A DNA stretch of 64,000 nt from Acidobacteriota bacterium (lineage in GTDB: Bacteria > Acidobacteriota > Holophagae > Acanthopleuribacterales > Acanthopleuribacteraceae). The stretch lies in NCBI GenBank assembly GCA_030066195.1, contig JASJCB010000014.1:1-64000 (forward strand), given 5' to 3'. Position numbers and translations under genes: made by a program. Below the pieces are notes generated by a model. It was not told the origin of the DNA. It searched no databases and saw nothing but the letters and a program-made list of their open reading frames with translations. Shown piece by piece: positions 44,948-55,890 of the stretch; within the stretch, counting starts at the first letter, position 1, and each line of letters begins with the position of its first letter.

Positions 44948-47900
44948 CTAGATCGTAAGTTCCAGATAGGTCAGGTTGAACAAACCCGAGGCGTTTTCCA
45001 CCTTCACGCGGAAGCGATGGTAGCGCACATCACCGTCATCCGTTTCCTTGGCCAGCGTGCCGGACCCCAGCTCGGTTGCCGCCAGATTCACTGAAATCAG
45101 GGGATCGTTCGATCTGACATCGGCGATTTTTTGCCAGGTTCCGATCGAGGTCATCTTTTCGAGGAAATAGGTACCGTTGTAGGCCGTGGGCGCCCATTGC
45201 AGAACCACATTGTCAATGACCGCCGGTGATCCCGAAATGGGATCGGCGTGATAGGAAAGCCCAGGCGGCTCGGGGTTGATGCTGTCGACGACCGTGGTCA
45301 ACAGCAGCTTGGACGGCTGAGACGGTACCCAGATCACCTTGTCCCGGTCGTCTCGGACCCGGCGTAAACCGACGAAGCGGTAATAAATAGTGTCGCCATA
45401 GGGCACAAAGCCGTCGTCAAACGAGTCCACAATCTCGATGACCTCGGCGTCTACAAGGCCCTCGGCTTCCAGATCCAGTGTTTTCAACGGTTGCATGGTG
45501 CGAATGCTCAGGGCGTCGGCCCCGTCCAGGGTTCGGTAGAGCACCAGGCGACGAACATTTTGTTTCTCCGGAAAGCCGTTTAGCGAAAAAAGAACCGCGG
45601 CGTCGGGAGTCCTGGAGACCATCTGACGAATTTGCGGCGCTTCGGGCGGGCTGGTATCGATCAACAGCACCGGCCCGGCAATGGGACCGGGTTCACCCAG
45701 CTTATTCCGGTTGCCAATTTCACGGGCGTAGTAAAAATAAAAATTATTGGCGGCGCCGTCCAGCGTGAAATCGGCAAAGCTGATCTCATTGACACCGGTT
45801 CGTTTGGCCATCGGCGCCTGCACGAATGCGGGATCATTGGGGTCTAGAAGATTGCCTTTGTTGTCACGAATCGTTTGTTTTTGGGCGGTGGGCCGGTAGT
45901 TGCCGCCTTTTATGTAATCGTAGATCAGCGGCTGTTGCGTCATGGGTGTAAAGGCGCCCCGGATCGCCTGTTTGACCTCATCTAAAACCTGGCCCGGTTC
46001 GCCGGTGCCGTCGAAATATTCGGGGTTGTCGGGCTTTGGAAATCGGAAGTTACCGGGTTCCGCGGGAAAACGGCGGAAGGCGCCGTTGGGGTTGGTGCCG
46101 CCGGGGTCGTAATAAGGCGTTCCGGCAACATCGTAGTCCAGATCGAAGTGGACCAGATTGCCCCAACGACGGGCCCGGTCCGGGTCGTCTTCCCCCAAAA
46201 GCGCCAGTTGCTCCAAAATATCTTCTACGGTTTCGGGTTTATAAAGCGCTTCCAGGAGGGCGGTCTCCGAGGCGCGGTAGAAGGCGACGGCAAAGGGTTT
46301 GTGCTTGAAGGACAGTGAAAAGGTCCAGGTTGCCTTGCCGTCAAAATCCGGCCAGGTGGCGTATCGCGGGCCCATGGGCTGCTCGGGCGCCAGCGGTTCC
46401 ACAAATTCCAGGGCGAGAATGGGAGCGGGGACACCGATTGGCGACGCCAACCCCTCGGCAGTATCATGGGCTCGGGCGCCCAGCCAGGTTTTGCGGTAGC
46501 CCTCGCCGCTTGCAGGCAAAATGGTGGTTTCGTCAAAACCGTTCGCGCTGTCCGCCTTCAGGTAGACCCGGTAGCCCGGATAATAATTCACCCTCTGCAC
46601 ATTTCCGGTTGGAACGGGATTGGGAGAGGTATCGAAGGCCGGATCGAAAGCCGTCAGGTGAAGCGGTTGACCGTCGCCGATATGTGCCGTCTTGATCACC
46701 TCCAGGATGATTCTGGGGCCGTTGGGGTCGTTGCTATTCGGTACCCGTACAATTCCTTTATACCAATCGACCGGTTCAGGATCTCCCGCCTGGACATGGT
46801 GGTTCAAGGTGTAGGTTTGGAAGACGATATCGTAGACACCGATCAAGTTGCCCTGGGTATCGGGCTTGTGGTTGATCATTGCATCTTCCCAGATGCCTCG
46901 CAGCAGACGCTGTCGGGTTTCGCCGTCCCGGGTGACCGATTCGGTTACCGGATTCCAGGAGGGATCGCCCAACTGAACGGTTTTTGCCGGCGGATTCGGC
47001 AAACCCCAGGTATCCGGGTGCGCCATATTCTCCACGGCCATAAACAATTCGTCGGGCTGGGGAACCGTGATGCGAGCCGCGGTGGTAAACGCGTTGCCGC
47101 CGCCCGGGCTCACCGGAACCGCGTCCTCGATCTTCCTCAGGGTGAAAACGGGACCTTCACCCGAAGCGCCCGGTGGAGTCAGGGCATCGATAATATAGGC
47201 ATTGGGTCCCGCCGTGAACACACCGCCAAGATAATTACCGGGCTTTGCGGGCATGACGGGGACCACCACCTGACCCGTGCTGTTTTGTACATAAGGCGCC
47301 GTGCGCACCAACACTCGCGACGGATTGGAAGAGTCGTCCGCCACCGAAATCACTTTTCCCAGAATGTTCCGCGGCGCTTGGGTTCGGAAGAAAAATACCA
47401 CGCGGTCGGCAAAGGCGTAGTTCAGGTCGTGGGTCACATAATAATCGAAGGTTACCCGCAAGAGTGTTTTGTCAGGATCGGTTAGCTGCTGTAAGCGGGT
47501 TTGCTCATCGGCAGTTGTCAGCATAAGCGGGCTTTCGGCTTGGATAAGCTGCACCTGGAAGTTGGCCGGCGGCAACAGCGTCTTTGCCCTGGGTATTTCG
47601 GTTTTGTCGGTTTGTATGGTGTTGCCGGGCGCGGATGCGCGGGAAAACCAGTTGATGCCGTAAGCGGTGTATAAAGCCACCCCGTCTTCCGTTTCACGAT
47701 GTGTCAACACGGGCCGCTCCTCGCGACCGTGATTGGGAATGGGGTTGGTTTCCGCGGCGGGCGGATTGCCGCTGTCTTTGAATTGGTCGTGGTGGGCGAT
47801 TTCCGGCCGCCGCCAGTCAGGCTCTCCCTTTTTGCGGTAGTTGATACCGAAAAATACAGAAGCGGTTTTGTCGATAGAGCAGAATAACTCGGGCGGATCG

Positions 47901-49819
47901 AAGAAGGGACCCAACGACGGGCTGGTTTCTTCCTGTCTCACATACAGATTGACAAAGCGCGCCTTGCCGTCGTGGCTGTAGCCGTTGCCGTCGGTCAGAT
48001 TGATGGGTTTTCCGCTGCCGTTATCGCTGAACAAGCCGTAGCGAGGCGCCTTCAGCACGGGTTTGTCCGGAAGCCTTTCGTCTTCAATGGAGGTCGGCAC
48101 ACCCATGCTGTAGTGGGTGATCGAGCGTTGGGTACCGTCATCCAGCCGGCCCTCGGTGAGATAAGCGGCCAGGTAGACATAAGGTGACCGGCGCGAGGGC
48201 ATTTTGGTATCGATATGGCCCCGCCCCAATTGCCGCGCCGCGTGGAAATCAAGCGCTACCAGGTTCAGCATATCCAGATAACTCACGGACATGCTGCCGT
48301 CTCGCAGGTTGTCGGCCTGCAATACGTCTCGAGCACGCGGGTCGCTGTTGCCGGCTTTAATATAACGGTCCACTCCATCGGCGAGCCCTCCCTTCCATTT
48401 CCAGCGATTCCGGTAATTCTGGGTGTTTACCGGGCTGTCCGCGCTGAACTTGGGCCAACGGCCGTGTACCGGGTAGTTTGAATTTTCCAGGCGATGTTTT
48501 ACCTCGTCAATGTCCAGGGACAAGGCAAAATTGCCCAGCGGCGTCCAATCCGAGCCCCGGATGAAGGCGTCATAGGTTTCCAGATACAGCCCTGTAATCA
48601 GACCGTTGGGTACGTCGAAACGCACCGAACGGATGTTTTCGGAATGAATGCGGGGCCGGCATGGGGCATCCGGTTCCATTTTGCAAAAACAGAAGGAGTC
48701 CAAACCGAAGTCGTTGCCGCCGGCTTGAAGATTATCATCCCGAATGGTCAACACGGCCTGACTGTTCCTGCCGGAATGCCATTCGTGACGCATGTTCTCC
48801 CACACAGCCACAGTTTTGGGCGCGTTGACTTTCAAAACGGATTGACTCTGGTCATCGGCGCCGGTGATGGTCAGCCGCAATCGCGCGGGAGAAGACGCGT
48901 ACAGAGAGCAAAGCCAGCCTGAAAACAGGTAATTCGCGCCGGGCTCTACCGGAACCGTCACTTCCCATACGATGCGGTTCTCCTTCACGTGTCCGTCCAC
49001 CGCCATCATCAACTCGCCGGAATGCGGCCTGCCCCTCCAGCCCCCATTTTGGGCTCTGGGATTATTGGTGACAAAATAAAAACCCGGTGCGGCTTTGTCG
49101 TAACCGTATTCCGATGAAAACCCCTGGTTGCCTAGTTCAAAACCCGGATTGGGAATCAAATTGCGGCCCCGGCACTCATCGGGTTTGGGCACTTCCTGGT
49201 CTTCCCCCGTCTCTCCGCACCAGTTTTCGGCATGGAAGTGCTGCCGGCAGGAAACGAAAACGGGTGACAGGGCAATGTTCTCCACCGCCGACAGGGCTTC
49301 CACGCGCAACTCCCGGCCGGCGACGGCTCCCTCCACCTCGAATTCAGCGGCAAAGAAAAGCGTATCCTTCACCTCGGCTTCCATCAGGCCCGGCCCGTAT
49401 GCCGCCAGAAACGGCATCGCATCGGTGCCTGGATCCGGGCTGACGGCCCTGGCCTGGTCGTAGAGAGACGGGTCGCGAAAATGTAGATACACCACGGTTT
49501 GTGTATTGGTATAAAGGAAAATCCAGTAACCTCGATCATGGTTGATCACATCCGGCCGGTGCTTTTTGAAGTCGATGATCGTGGGGAACTTACGGCCGTA
49601 GGGGGTTCTGTATAACATGACAAAATCGTCGGGTCGGTTGAAGTTCAGCCGGCCGGCGGCCTCATTGCCCTTGGCCAGGTGGGTTTCTCCCAGATTCCGC
49701 AAGAACTCCCAGCGATTGTAAATGCCTGGCGCGCTGCCGTCTTGTCCGGTCGATCCCGCGCTCTGCAGATACAGATAGGGCGATTGAACCCTGGTGTCAT
49801 TGGTCACATCCAGTTTCAT
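44948..49819 (-). CDS. Giant protein with jelly-roll and fibronectin-like modules (third gene of giant operon)
   Basis: 1623 residues without a signal peptide or membrane helix. Residues about 220-390 form a CBM-like jelly roll (NLIPNPGFELGNQGFSSEYG, then GGNDFGLDSFCF), a module common in secreted proteins. The middle is long and unrecognised. The last 250 residues hold two fibronectin-III-like units (PEAPQIRQMVSRTPDAAVLF; VVLQWAPTAYNGTYFLEK). The ATG overlaps the stop of the 2019-codon gene (ATGA), with GGGGGA as ribosome-binding site, so production is coupled. Probably a binding or structural part of an exported assembly. Confidence 0.8.
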   Translation of the reverse strand: MKLDVTNDTRVQSPYLYLQSAGSTGQDGSAPGIYNRWEFLRNLGETHLAKGNEAAGRLNFNRPDDFVMLYRTPYGRKFPTIIDFKKHRPDVINHDRGYWIFLYTNTQTVVYLHFRDPSLYDQARAVSPDPGTDAMPFLAAYGPGLMEAEVKDTLFFAAEFEVEGAVAGRELRVEALSAVENIALSPVFVSCRQHFHAENWCGETGEDQEVPKPDECRGRNLIPNPGFELGNQGFSSEYGYDKAAPGFYFVTNNPRAQNGGWRGRPHSGELMMAVDGHVKENRIVWEVTVPVEPGANYLFSGWLCSLYASSPARLRLTITGADDQSQSVLKVNAPKTVAVWENMRHEWHSGRNSQAVLTIRDDNLQAGGNDFGLDSFCFCKMEPDAPCRPRIHSENIRSVRFDVPNGLITGLYLETYDAFIRGSDWTPLGNFALSLDIDEVKHRLENSNYPVHGRWPKFSADSPVNTQNYRNRWKWKGGLADGVDRYIKAGNSDPRARDVLQADNLRDGSMSVSYLDMLNLVALDFHAARQLGRGHIDTKMPSRRSPYVYLAAYLTEGRLDDGTQRSITHYSMGVPTSIEDERLPDKPVLKAPRYGLFSDNGSGKPINLTDGNGYSHDGKARFVNLYVRQEETSPSLGPFFDPPELFCSIDKTASVFFGINYRKKGEPDWRRPEIAHHDQFKDSGNPPAAETNPIPNHGREERPVLTHRETEDGVALYTAYGINWFSRASAPGNTIQTDKTEIPRAKTLLPPANFQVQLIQAESPLMLTTADEQTRLQQLTDPDKTLLRVTFDYYVTHDLNYAFADRVVFFFRTQAPRNILGKVISVADDSSNPSRVLVRTAPYVQNSTGQVVVPVMPAKPGNYLGGVFTAGPNAYIIDALTPPGASGEGPVFTLRKIEDAVPVSPGGGNAFTTAARITVPQPDELFMAVENMAHPDTWGLPNPPAKTVQLGDPSWNPVTESVTRDGETRQRLLRGIWEDAMINHKPDTQGNLIGVYDIVFQTYTLNHHVQAGDPEPVDWYKGIVRVPNSNDPNGPRIILEVIKTAHIGDGQPLHLTAFDPAFDTSPNPVPTGNVQRVNYYPGYRVYLKADSANGFDETTILPASGEGYRKTWLGARAHDTAEGLASPIGVPAPILALEFVEPLAPEQPMGPRYATWPDFDGKATWTFSLSFKHKPFAVAFYRASETALLEALYKPETVEDILEQLALLGEDDPDRARRWGNLVHFDLDYDVAGTPYYDPGGTNPNGAFRRFPAEPGNFRFPKPDNPEYFDGTGEPGQVLDEVKQAIRGAFTPMTQQPLIYDYIKGGNYRPTAQKQTIRDNKGNLLDPNDPAFVQAPMAKRTGVNEISFADFTLDGAANNFYFYYAREIGNRNKLGEPGPIAGPVLLIDTSPPEAPQIRQMVSRTPDAAVLFSLNGFPEKQNVRRLVLYRTLDGADALSIRTMQPLKTLDLEAEGLVDAEVIEIVDSFDDGFVPYGDTIYYRFVGLRRVRDDRDKVIWVPSQPSKLLLTTVVDSINPEPPGLSYHADPISGSPAVIDNVVLQWAPTAYNGTYFLEKMTSIGTWQKIADVRSNDPLISVNLAATELGSGTLAKETDDGDVRYHRFRVKVENASGLFNLTYLELTI

Positions 49820-52800
49820 GGCGTCCCCCCGGTCACATCGATGGAGTTGGTCAAGACGGTTACCTGATCCTTATATTGTTGGCCGTCCCATGCCAGATAG
49901 ATAAACCGAAAAACGAGCGAGGAGGCCGTAATGCTTTTGCTCGCGGGCATCACCACCGCCTGGGAACAGTCCTTGGACAGCAGCAAAGCATAACTGCCGT
50001 TCACCTGAGAACCATTCATCACCGCGATCGACCGCTGTAGTACGGAGTTCGGAATCTTGGGATCGTTAAAGGGTTCGGGGTTGCGAATCCACACCGCGAT
50101 TCGGCGGCCCGTGCCGGCTTGCCGGATGATGTTGAATTCGGTGCCTACCGGCGGGTCCAGCGGCGTCATACGCAAGGCCCCTTGAATCAACCGGTCGAAG
50201 GGATGCGACCACTGCCCGGCCAGGGCCTCGGCTGCCGGTGTTGCATTACCGGTCACCAGGTCATGGGCAAGATCTATCGCCGCCGCATCTACATCCAGTT
50301 CCATGGTAAATACGGCATCGCGGCTATGACCTCTCCCGTCGTCCAAACGGTAACTGTCGATCTGTGCCCTGAAATTGGGGTAACGCGAGGTGCGGAACAC
50401 GTAACGGTGCACCTCGCGAACCACGCCTTCGAAGATGTTGTTCACAATGGCGGTATAAAGCTTGAGCGGTTTCAGGTTCTCTACCTCGATCTCGCTGTAA
50501 ACCGCGGCCGGTTTTGGACTCGTACCGCTGGAATCCCAGCAGGAGCCGCCTGGGAAATCCGGGTTGAGCTGCTGGGGATGACGCAGGGTGTCCAGGGTCA
50601 GAATGTCCCGGGGAATCCGCGGATCTTCGTCCCGCACCCAATTGACGGCGGCCCTGGGAACTTCGGTATCGACCACACCGGGCGGAGGGGGGTTGGACGC
50701 GGTGGTATCGGCCGCGGGATCGACGATCACCACTTGCTGGGAGCCGTTCAAGGCGGGCAGCCCGTTGTATTCGGGCCAGGATAGAAACATGTTGTAGACA
50801 TAACGGCGCGTGTAGAACAAAAGCAGTTCGGCATTTTCGAAGAAGAGAGGTTTGGCCTGAACCAGGTTGCCGTCGGCATTGGGATAGCTGCGGGCGTAGT
50901 CGATATAGGTGCGCAGGTTGGTCAAGGCGTACTGATCGGGATTGTTGCCGCGCGGCGGCTTGATGTAATCGGCGTGCCGATCCGTGTGAAAATGGCCGAC
51001 CGGTCCGGCGGTTCTGAACCCGTAATAGAAATCGAAGGTTGCGGGACTTCGCCCGTCCACGCTGTCGGCCACCTGAAGACGACAGTAGTAACGCGTATTG
51101 GGACGCCAAATGGGCGCCAACAGTTTTTCAAGGGTCTCGACCGTGGCCTGGTAATCGCTCTCGATACTCTGTTGGTCCGGAATACTTTCATTGAATTGTT
51201 GGTCTTCGGCGCTGAGGCAGCAAATGCGATGTACGAAGGTACCGCAGGGGAAATGGGGATGACCTTGCTCCTCGCCTTGGGCCTGCGCATCCAACAGCTC
51301 ACCCAACTGGACAATTTTCCGATTCAGCCGTTCGATCTCTTGATAGAGTTTCGCGATTTGGGTAGCCAGGCGAATGGTCTCCAATTCCAGTTGGTCGCGA
51401 ATATCGCCGTAGCATGCTACCAGCTTCGGGTAGTGTTCGCGGTAACCCTCGCAAAAGGCGTCCACATGCCGCTGCATCCGCTTGCGGATTTCCGCACAGA
51501 GGTCTATCCGGGCCAGTTCCACCATATTTTCCCAACAGGCCGGGTCTAAATCGACCGGGCAGTTTTCCGCGTCGAACGGGGGCAGGCATTCCTCCATTTG
51601 TTCGCTGAATTTCTCCAACTTGAAGCGGGCTGCATTTAAATCTTTCAACAGCCTCCTCAAGCGGAAGTAGCAGGCGAATAGATCCATACGCAGCCTGTTC
51701 TGCATACCTTCAAGGCGCTTGCGGTCCCAATTCTTGCGGTCGCATGCCGGGCCGCGCAGTTCGGCCAGTTCCTTCTTTTTGGTTTCCAGTTGTTCCGACA
51801 ATCTCCCGCGCTCTTCCTCCGTCAACTCGATGCCTTCTTCGAGCTGCCGCGTCAAGCCGTCCATTTCCCGCAAGAGGCTTTTCTCCGTGTTCACATCGTA
51901 TGCGGCGGGCTCCACCTCCAGCTTACTGACCGGGTCTCCACCGCTATAGATCACCCTGGTCAAGAAGTCGTGCCAGGGCAATTGCCGCGTCTCGATCAGA
52001 TCGTAGGTGGGCACGGCTTCCAGGTCGCCGGTACGCAGTTTATAAAAACGCACGGTCATGGTAGCGGCAAAGGTGGACAGAAACAGGGTCACCCGAGCAC
52101 AAGGTTCGGCAAAAACCACTTCCAGGCGGCCGCCCGGCGGAAAAGCCAGGGATGGGGAAATGTCGAACGGATTGCTGTCAGCCGCCACGGTGCCGTCCCG
52201 GTCCAATACGCGGAACAAGATGCCGTTATCCTGGAACCAGTCCTCCATGCGGTAGGTCCGATTCTCTTTTTGCGCCGTCCATTCCAAGCAGCGTTCCTTT
52301 CGTTCCGGGGTGGGGCAGAACATGGTTTCGCTGGTAAGACCGGACTCCTCGGGTACAAGCGGGCCCGTTTCTCCCTGAGCCATATAGGACAGCGGCGTTT
52401 CGGCCAACAGTCGTAACTTGTTGTACTCCAGACCTGTCTTTTGCCAGAAACCAAGTCTTTCGGTGCCGGGATTGGGCGTTGCATTAGTAAGGGCAGCGGT
52501 GCCCAGCAGAGCCTCGTAAGGTTTGTATTCCACCCAGGCCTGACCGTTCCAGGCTTTGATTTCGACCAGTTTCAGGCTGTAGGCATGCCTCACCTGCCTG
52601 CCCACGGAATTAGGAGGAATCAGGTCGAGATGACCATGTGGGGCATTGCTGGTTCCGCCGATGCGATCGGTCACGTCTCCGGGGTCCAGCCCTTTTTTGA
52701 ATTCTATGTCGATCCAGGTATCCAGGGGGATCACCGCCGCATCGAACAGAGAGTCGGATACCGAGGGCCGGCTGCTTCTGTAGAACAAGCCGAAACTCTC

Positions 52801-55800
52801 GCCGGATTGAATATTCATCCCGACCGCGGGGAGATCCTTGTCATTGGATGCCGGCAAGGTCATGGGATTGACCGGAGAGCGGTCCACGTTTTTGTTCAGC
52901 TCCCAAATGAAAGACACCTCAAAACACTTTTCGATGGTTTTCTTGAACTTCCAGAAACCGATGGTCACGCCCACGCACAGTTTCACACTGCCTTGGATCA
53001 GGAAGGGTTTGGGCGCTTCCACGGCCAGGGATGTGTCGATGCTGATATGAAAGCCGAAAAAGAACAGGTAGATATCCACGTGGCCGCCCAGCAGTGCATA
53101 GGCGCCGATCTGGGGTTTCTCGAAACTGATATGGCCGCCTACCTCGATGTAGACTTCCACCGAGGCGCGCACTATCCCCGCGTAATTCTTGCTGAAGCCG
53201 AAGGTAATGCCCGCACCGGCGGCAATGCCCGACGCCGACAGCATCAAATAACTGGTGGCTTCGAACAGGCTCAGAACACGGGCCGTGATGCGTTTCTCCT
53301 TGGTGCCGAAATTCACGAACCAGGCGGAAGAGTTGCGGAAAAAGAAGGCGGCCTGAATCTCGGCGAAGATATCCAGCATGGCGCCGGTGTCCTTGGGTAC
53401 GGCGTAATCGGCGCCGAACCCGGTTTCCACGCTGTCGCGGCTGATGGCCAGGAAAGCGAAGAACGGCGGATCCTCGCCGGTCAGGCCCACGCGTTCGCCC
53501 AGCACATTGGCCTTGCCTTCCAGGTAGAAGACCTCGGGTAGGGACAGCAGAACGAACAGTTTCAGGGAGAAGGTATAGCCGTCGTCGGTAGAGGTGCCCA
53601 GGGTAATGCCGGCGCCCACGCTGAAGGGGTTGTCCATATCGCCCGTTTGAGAAGGTTCCGCAAACTTCTCGACGTCCACCCCTTCCTTCGGCGGCGCCTT
53701 GTAATAGTCGAACCAGGTGTCGACCGGTGGACTCACCGCGTCTTTGGAAGCCACGTAACGCAAGCCCACCAGGCCGCGAAATCCGAAGATTCCCAGGCCG
53801 GTGGAGCCAAGGGGAATGGGTGTGGACAACTCGACGAAGGCGTCTACAATCCAAGAGGGATCGGCGGGTTTGTACTTCATGCTTGCGCCGCCGGAAATCT
53901 TGGCCTTGGGCAAGGAGAATTCCACACCGCCCGCGTATTCCTTGTCGGCGCCGGATCCCTTGATGGACAGGTAACCCTTGATCAAGGCCGTGGCCGAATC
54001 CTTGGAGGCGGTGCCCGGGATGACCAGGTCCAGGGATATGCTTTGCACCCGCAGGAAACGGTCCTCCGGACCACTGTCTACCGAATAATAGAACTTAATG
54101 CCGTCGCCGCGCGCATCCACGCCCCCTGGGTCCAGATTCAGGCCGCCGTCGAAGCCGAAGTAACGGTATTGGCGCATCTTGCGGTTGCCGTCTTCCTGCT
54201 GGTGCGAACCCATGTGAATGGCGGTCACGGTGATGGTGGCAGGACCCAGCTTCAGGTTGACACCGTTGCGCAACGGCAGGGAACCGCCTTGTATTTCCAG
54301 ACGCCCGTCGCTCCATAGAATAAGCTTTTCTACGCCGATGTCGCCCTGGAGAATACCGGCCAGGGCCGGATGCAAAATTTTGAGTGAGCCGGATAAACCC
54401 ATGTAGAAATCATCGCCCTCGCGTCCGAAGAACAGGGCGGTGATTTTAATGGAGAAGATATCGCCGAATTTAATGGTTTTACCCTTGCCCGCGGTGGCGG
54501 TGATGCTGAAATCGCCGTCGTTGCCGATGAATACATCAATGCCTATCTTGCTTGGGTTACCTTGATCGTCCTTGAAACCGGGGATGGTCAGGCGGCCCTT
54601 GATTTCGGAGGACATGATGCGGTTCTGTTTCAGCACCAGGCAAAAGGCATCCAGGCTCACCTTGAAGTCCTTACCGAATTTGGCCTCGATCAAGGGTGAT
54701 TGCGTGCCGCCCGTAACGGCCTCCAGGCAGAAGGTGCCGGAGACGCCGCCGGTGCCGATGAGCAGGTTGCGGCCTCGCACCACCCCGGATGATTTGGCGC
54801 GGTCGTGGTTCCAGAACAGCGGGAAGGAGATGCTCGCCTCGTCGATATAGACGCCCACGAAATCGGCGGGTCTGCCGTCTGCATCGGCCTCGGGAATATT
54901 GGTTTTACGGCTCAGGTCCAGACGGGCCGATTTGAAATCGATACCCAGGCCCGTATTGGCGATCTCGGAAGGATGCGAGAGGGTTAATTCCAGGTTGGCG
55001 TCGAAACCGATGCCCTTTTCGGTGCTGAAGAAGAAGTAGCCGGGATCGAAGCGCAGTTGGGTTTTCACGGCCGTATTGTCAACGGGGTCGCCGCCCACGG
55101 CTTGCAGGGGGGTCAGTACATTGCGCGGGAACTCCAGCGCGACGTTTACATCCAGGGTAGCTTCGATTTTGGGCGTGATGAGCGTCTTGAGCCAGGCCTG
55201 GATATCGCCGCCGAAAAAACTCTCGAAGAACTGGTTCAAGCGGGCCTCGGTTTCGCCGTCACTCAGGGCGTCCAGCAGGTAAACGGTAAAAACGGCGACA
55301 CCGGCGTTGTCGACGGCGGCCGCATCGTCGATGTCCTTCAGCAGAGTGCCGATGGGATCGGGGTCGGTTTGATCAGGCGGTTCCAGGTTGGCGCCGAAGG
55401 CGGCGTTCACATCGGCTACGAACTGTCCGATGGGGTCGGCGGCGGTGATGAAGATATTGAACACCCTTTCGATGAGGTCTCGTTCACTGACATCGAGAAT
55501 GGCCAGGGCCAGGTCGAAGAAATCGACGGGCTTGAAGGAGAAACCGGCCAGGTCGAAATTGCGCAGATAAGCCAGGACGGGCCATTCGTAACCGAGGGTG
55601 ATGGGGAAGGAACTGGTGGTGACGGCGGCATCGTGCGAGGGGTTGAGGATGAGGAACATTTCGGTGCCGGGAATCTCGATATCGATGCGTTTCAGGCTGA
55701 CGATGCTCAGGCTGTAGAATGCCGAATCGCCCCGGTCGTTGCGGGTGTATTGCAGATCTTTGAAGTAGACCTTGCTCAACAGGTCGGCAACGCCGTCTTT

Positions 55801-55875
55801 CAGGAAACCCAGTTCTTCCGGCAGGGCGTCCACGGGGAGGATATCGGTAAGAGGTGGGTAGAATACGGTGGGCAC
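49816..55875 (-). CDS. Giant beta-rich protein with Cys-rich coiled coil (second gene of giant operon)
   Basis: 2019 residues, GTG start with AAGGAA upstream, 15 bases after the first giant gene. No signal peptide. Residues about 1-1080 are many short amphipathic strands with recurring phrases (GVNLKLGPATITVTAIHMG; FGFRGLVGLRYVA), possibly a large repeated beta fold; DUF6603 is a tentative resemblance. Residues about 1380-1560 are a charged coiled coil (LTRQLEEGIELTEEERGRL) dotted with Cys (CDRKNW, CPVDLDPACW, FVHRICCL). The last 400 residues are beta-rich. Not assignable to a characterised family by eye. Confidence 0.8.
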   Translation of the reverse strand: MPTVFYPPLTDILPVDALPEELGFLKDGVADLLSKVYFKDLQYTRNDRGDSAFYSLSIVSLKRIDIEIPGTEMFLILNPSHDAAVTTSSFPITLGYEWPVLAYLRNFDLAGFSFKPVDFFDLALAILDVSERDLIERVFNIFITAADPIGQFVADVNAAFGANLEPPDQTDPDPIGTLLKDIDDAAAVDNAGVAVFTVYLLDALSDGETEARLNQFFESFFGGDIQAWLKTLITPKIEATLDVNVALEFPRNVLTPLQAVGGDPVDNTAVKTQLRFDPGYFFFSTEKGIGFDANLELTLSHPSEIANTGLGIDFKSARLDLSRKTNIPEADADGRPADFVGVYIDEASISFPLFWNHDRAKSSGVVRGRNLLIGTGGVSGTFCLEAVTGGTQSPLIEAKFGKDFKVSLDAFCLVLKQNRIMSSEIKGRLTIPGFKDDQGNPSKIGIDVFIGNDGDFSITATAGKGKTIKFGDIFSIKITALFFGREGDDFYMGLSGSLKILHPALAGILQGDIGVEKLILWSDGRLEIQGGSLPLRNGVNLKLGPATITVTAIHMGSHQQEDGNRKMRQYRYFGFDGGLNLDPGGVDARGDGIKFYYSVDSGPEDRFLRVQSISLDLVIPGTASKDSATALIKGYLSIKGSGADKEYAGGVEFSLPKAKISGGASMKYKPADPSWIVDAFVELSTPIPLGSTGLGIFGFRGLVGLRYVASKDAVSPPVDTWFDYYKAPPKEGVDVEKFAEPSQTGDMDNPFSVGAGITLGTSTDDGYTFSLKLFVLLSLPEVFYLEGKANVLGERVGLTGEDPPFFAFLAISRDSVETGFGADYAVPKDTGAMLDIFAEIQAAFFFRNSSAWFVNFGTKEKRITARVLSLFEATSYLMLSASGIAAGAGITFGFSKNYAGIVRASVEVYIEVGGHISFEKPQIGAYALLGGHVDIYLFFFGFHISIDTSLAVEAPKPFLIQGSVKLCVGVTIGFWKFKKTIEKCFEVSFIWELNKNVDRSPVNPMTLPASNDKDLPAVGMNIQSGESFGLFYRSSRPSVSDSLFDAAVIPLDTWIDIEFKKGLDPGDVTDRIGGTSNAPHGHLDLIPPNSVGRQVRHAYSLKLVEIKAWNGQAWVEYKPYEALLGTAALTNATPNPGTERLGFWQKTGLEYNKLRLLAETPLSYMAQGETGPLVPEESGLTSETMFCPTPERKERCLEWTAQKENRTYRMEDWFQDNGILFRVLDRDGTVAADSNPFDISPSLAFPPGGRLEVVFAEPCARVTLFLSTFAATMTVRFYKLRTGDLEAVPTYDLIETRQLPWHDFLTRVIYSGGDPVSKLEVEPAAYDVNTEKSLLREMDGLTRQLEEGIELTEEERGRLSEQLETKKKELAELRGPACDRKNWDRKRLEGMQNRLRMDLFACYFRLRRLLKDLNAARFKLEKFSEQMEECLPPFDAENCPVDLDPACWENMVELARIDLCAEIRKRMQRHVDAFCEGYREHYPKLVACYGDIRDQLELETIRLATQIAKLYQEIERLNRKIVQLGELLDAQAQGEEQGHPHFPCGTFVHRICCLSAEDQQFNESIPDQQSIESDYQATVETLEKLLAPIWRPNTRYYCRLQVADSVDGRSPATFDFYYGFRTAGPVGHFHTDRHADYIKPPRGNNPDQYALTNLRTYIDYARSYPNADGNLVQAKPLFFENAELLLFYTRRYVYNMFLSWPEYNGLPALNGSQQVVIVDPAADTTASNPPPPGVVDTEVPRAAVNWVRDEDPRIPRDILTLDTLRHPQQLNPDFPGGSCWDSSGTSPKPAAVYSEIEVENLKPLKLYTAIVNNIFEGVVREVHRYVFRTSRYPNFRAQIDSYRLDDGRGHSRDAVFTMELDVDAAAIDLAHDLVTGNATPAAEALAGQWSHPFDRLIQGALRMTPLDPPVGTEFNIIRQAGTGRRIAVWIRNPEPFNDPKIPNSVLQRSIAVMNGSQVNGSYALLLSKDCSQAVVMPASKSITASSLVFRFIYLAWDGQQYKDQVTVLTNSIDVTGGTP

Positions 55876-55890
55876 GGTGATTTCCTTGGG

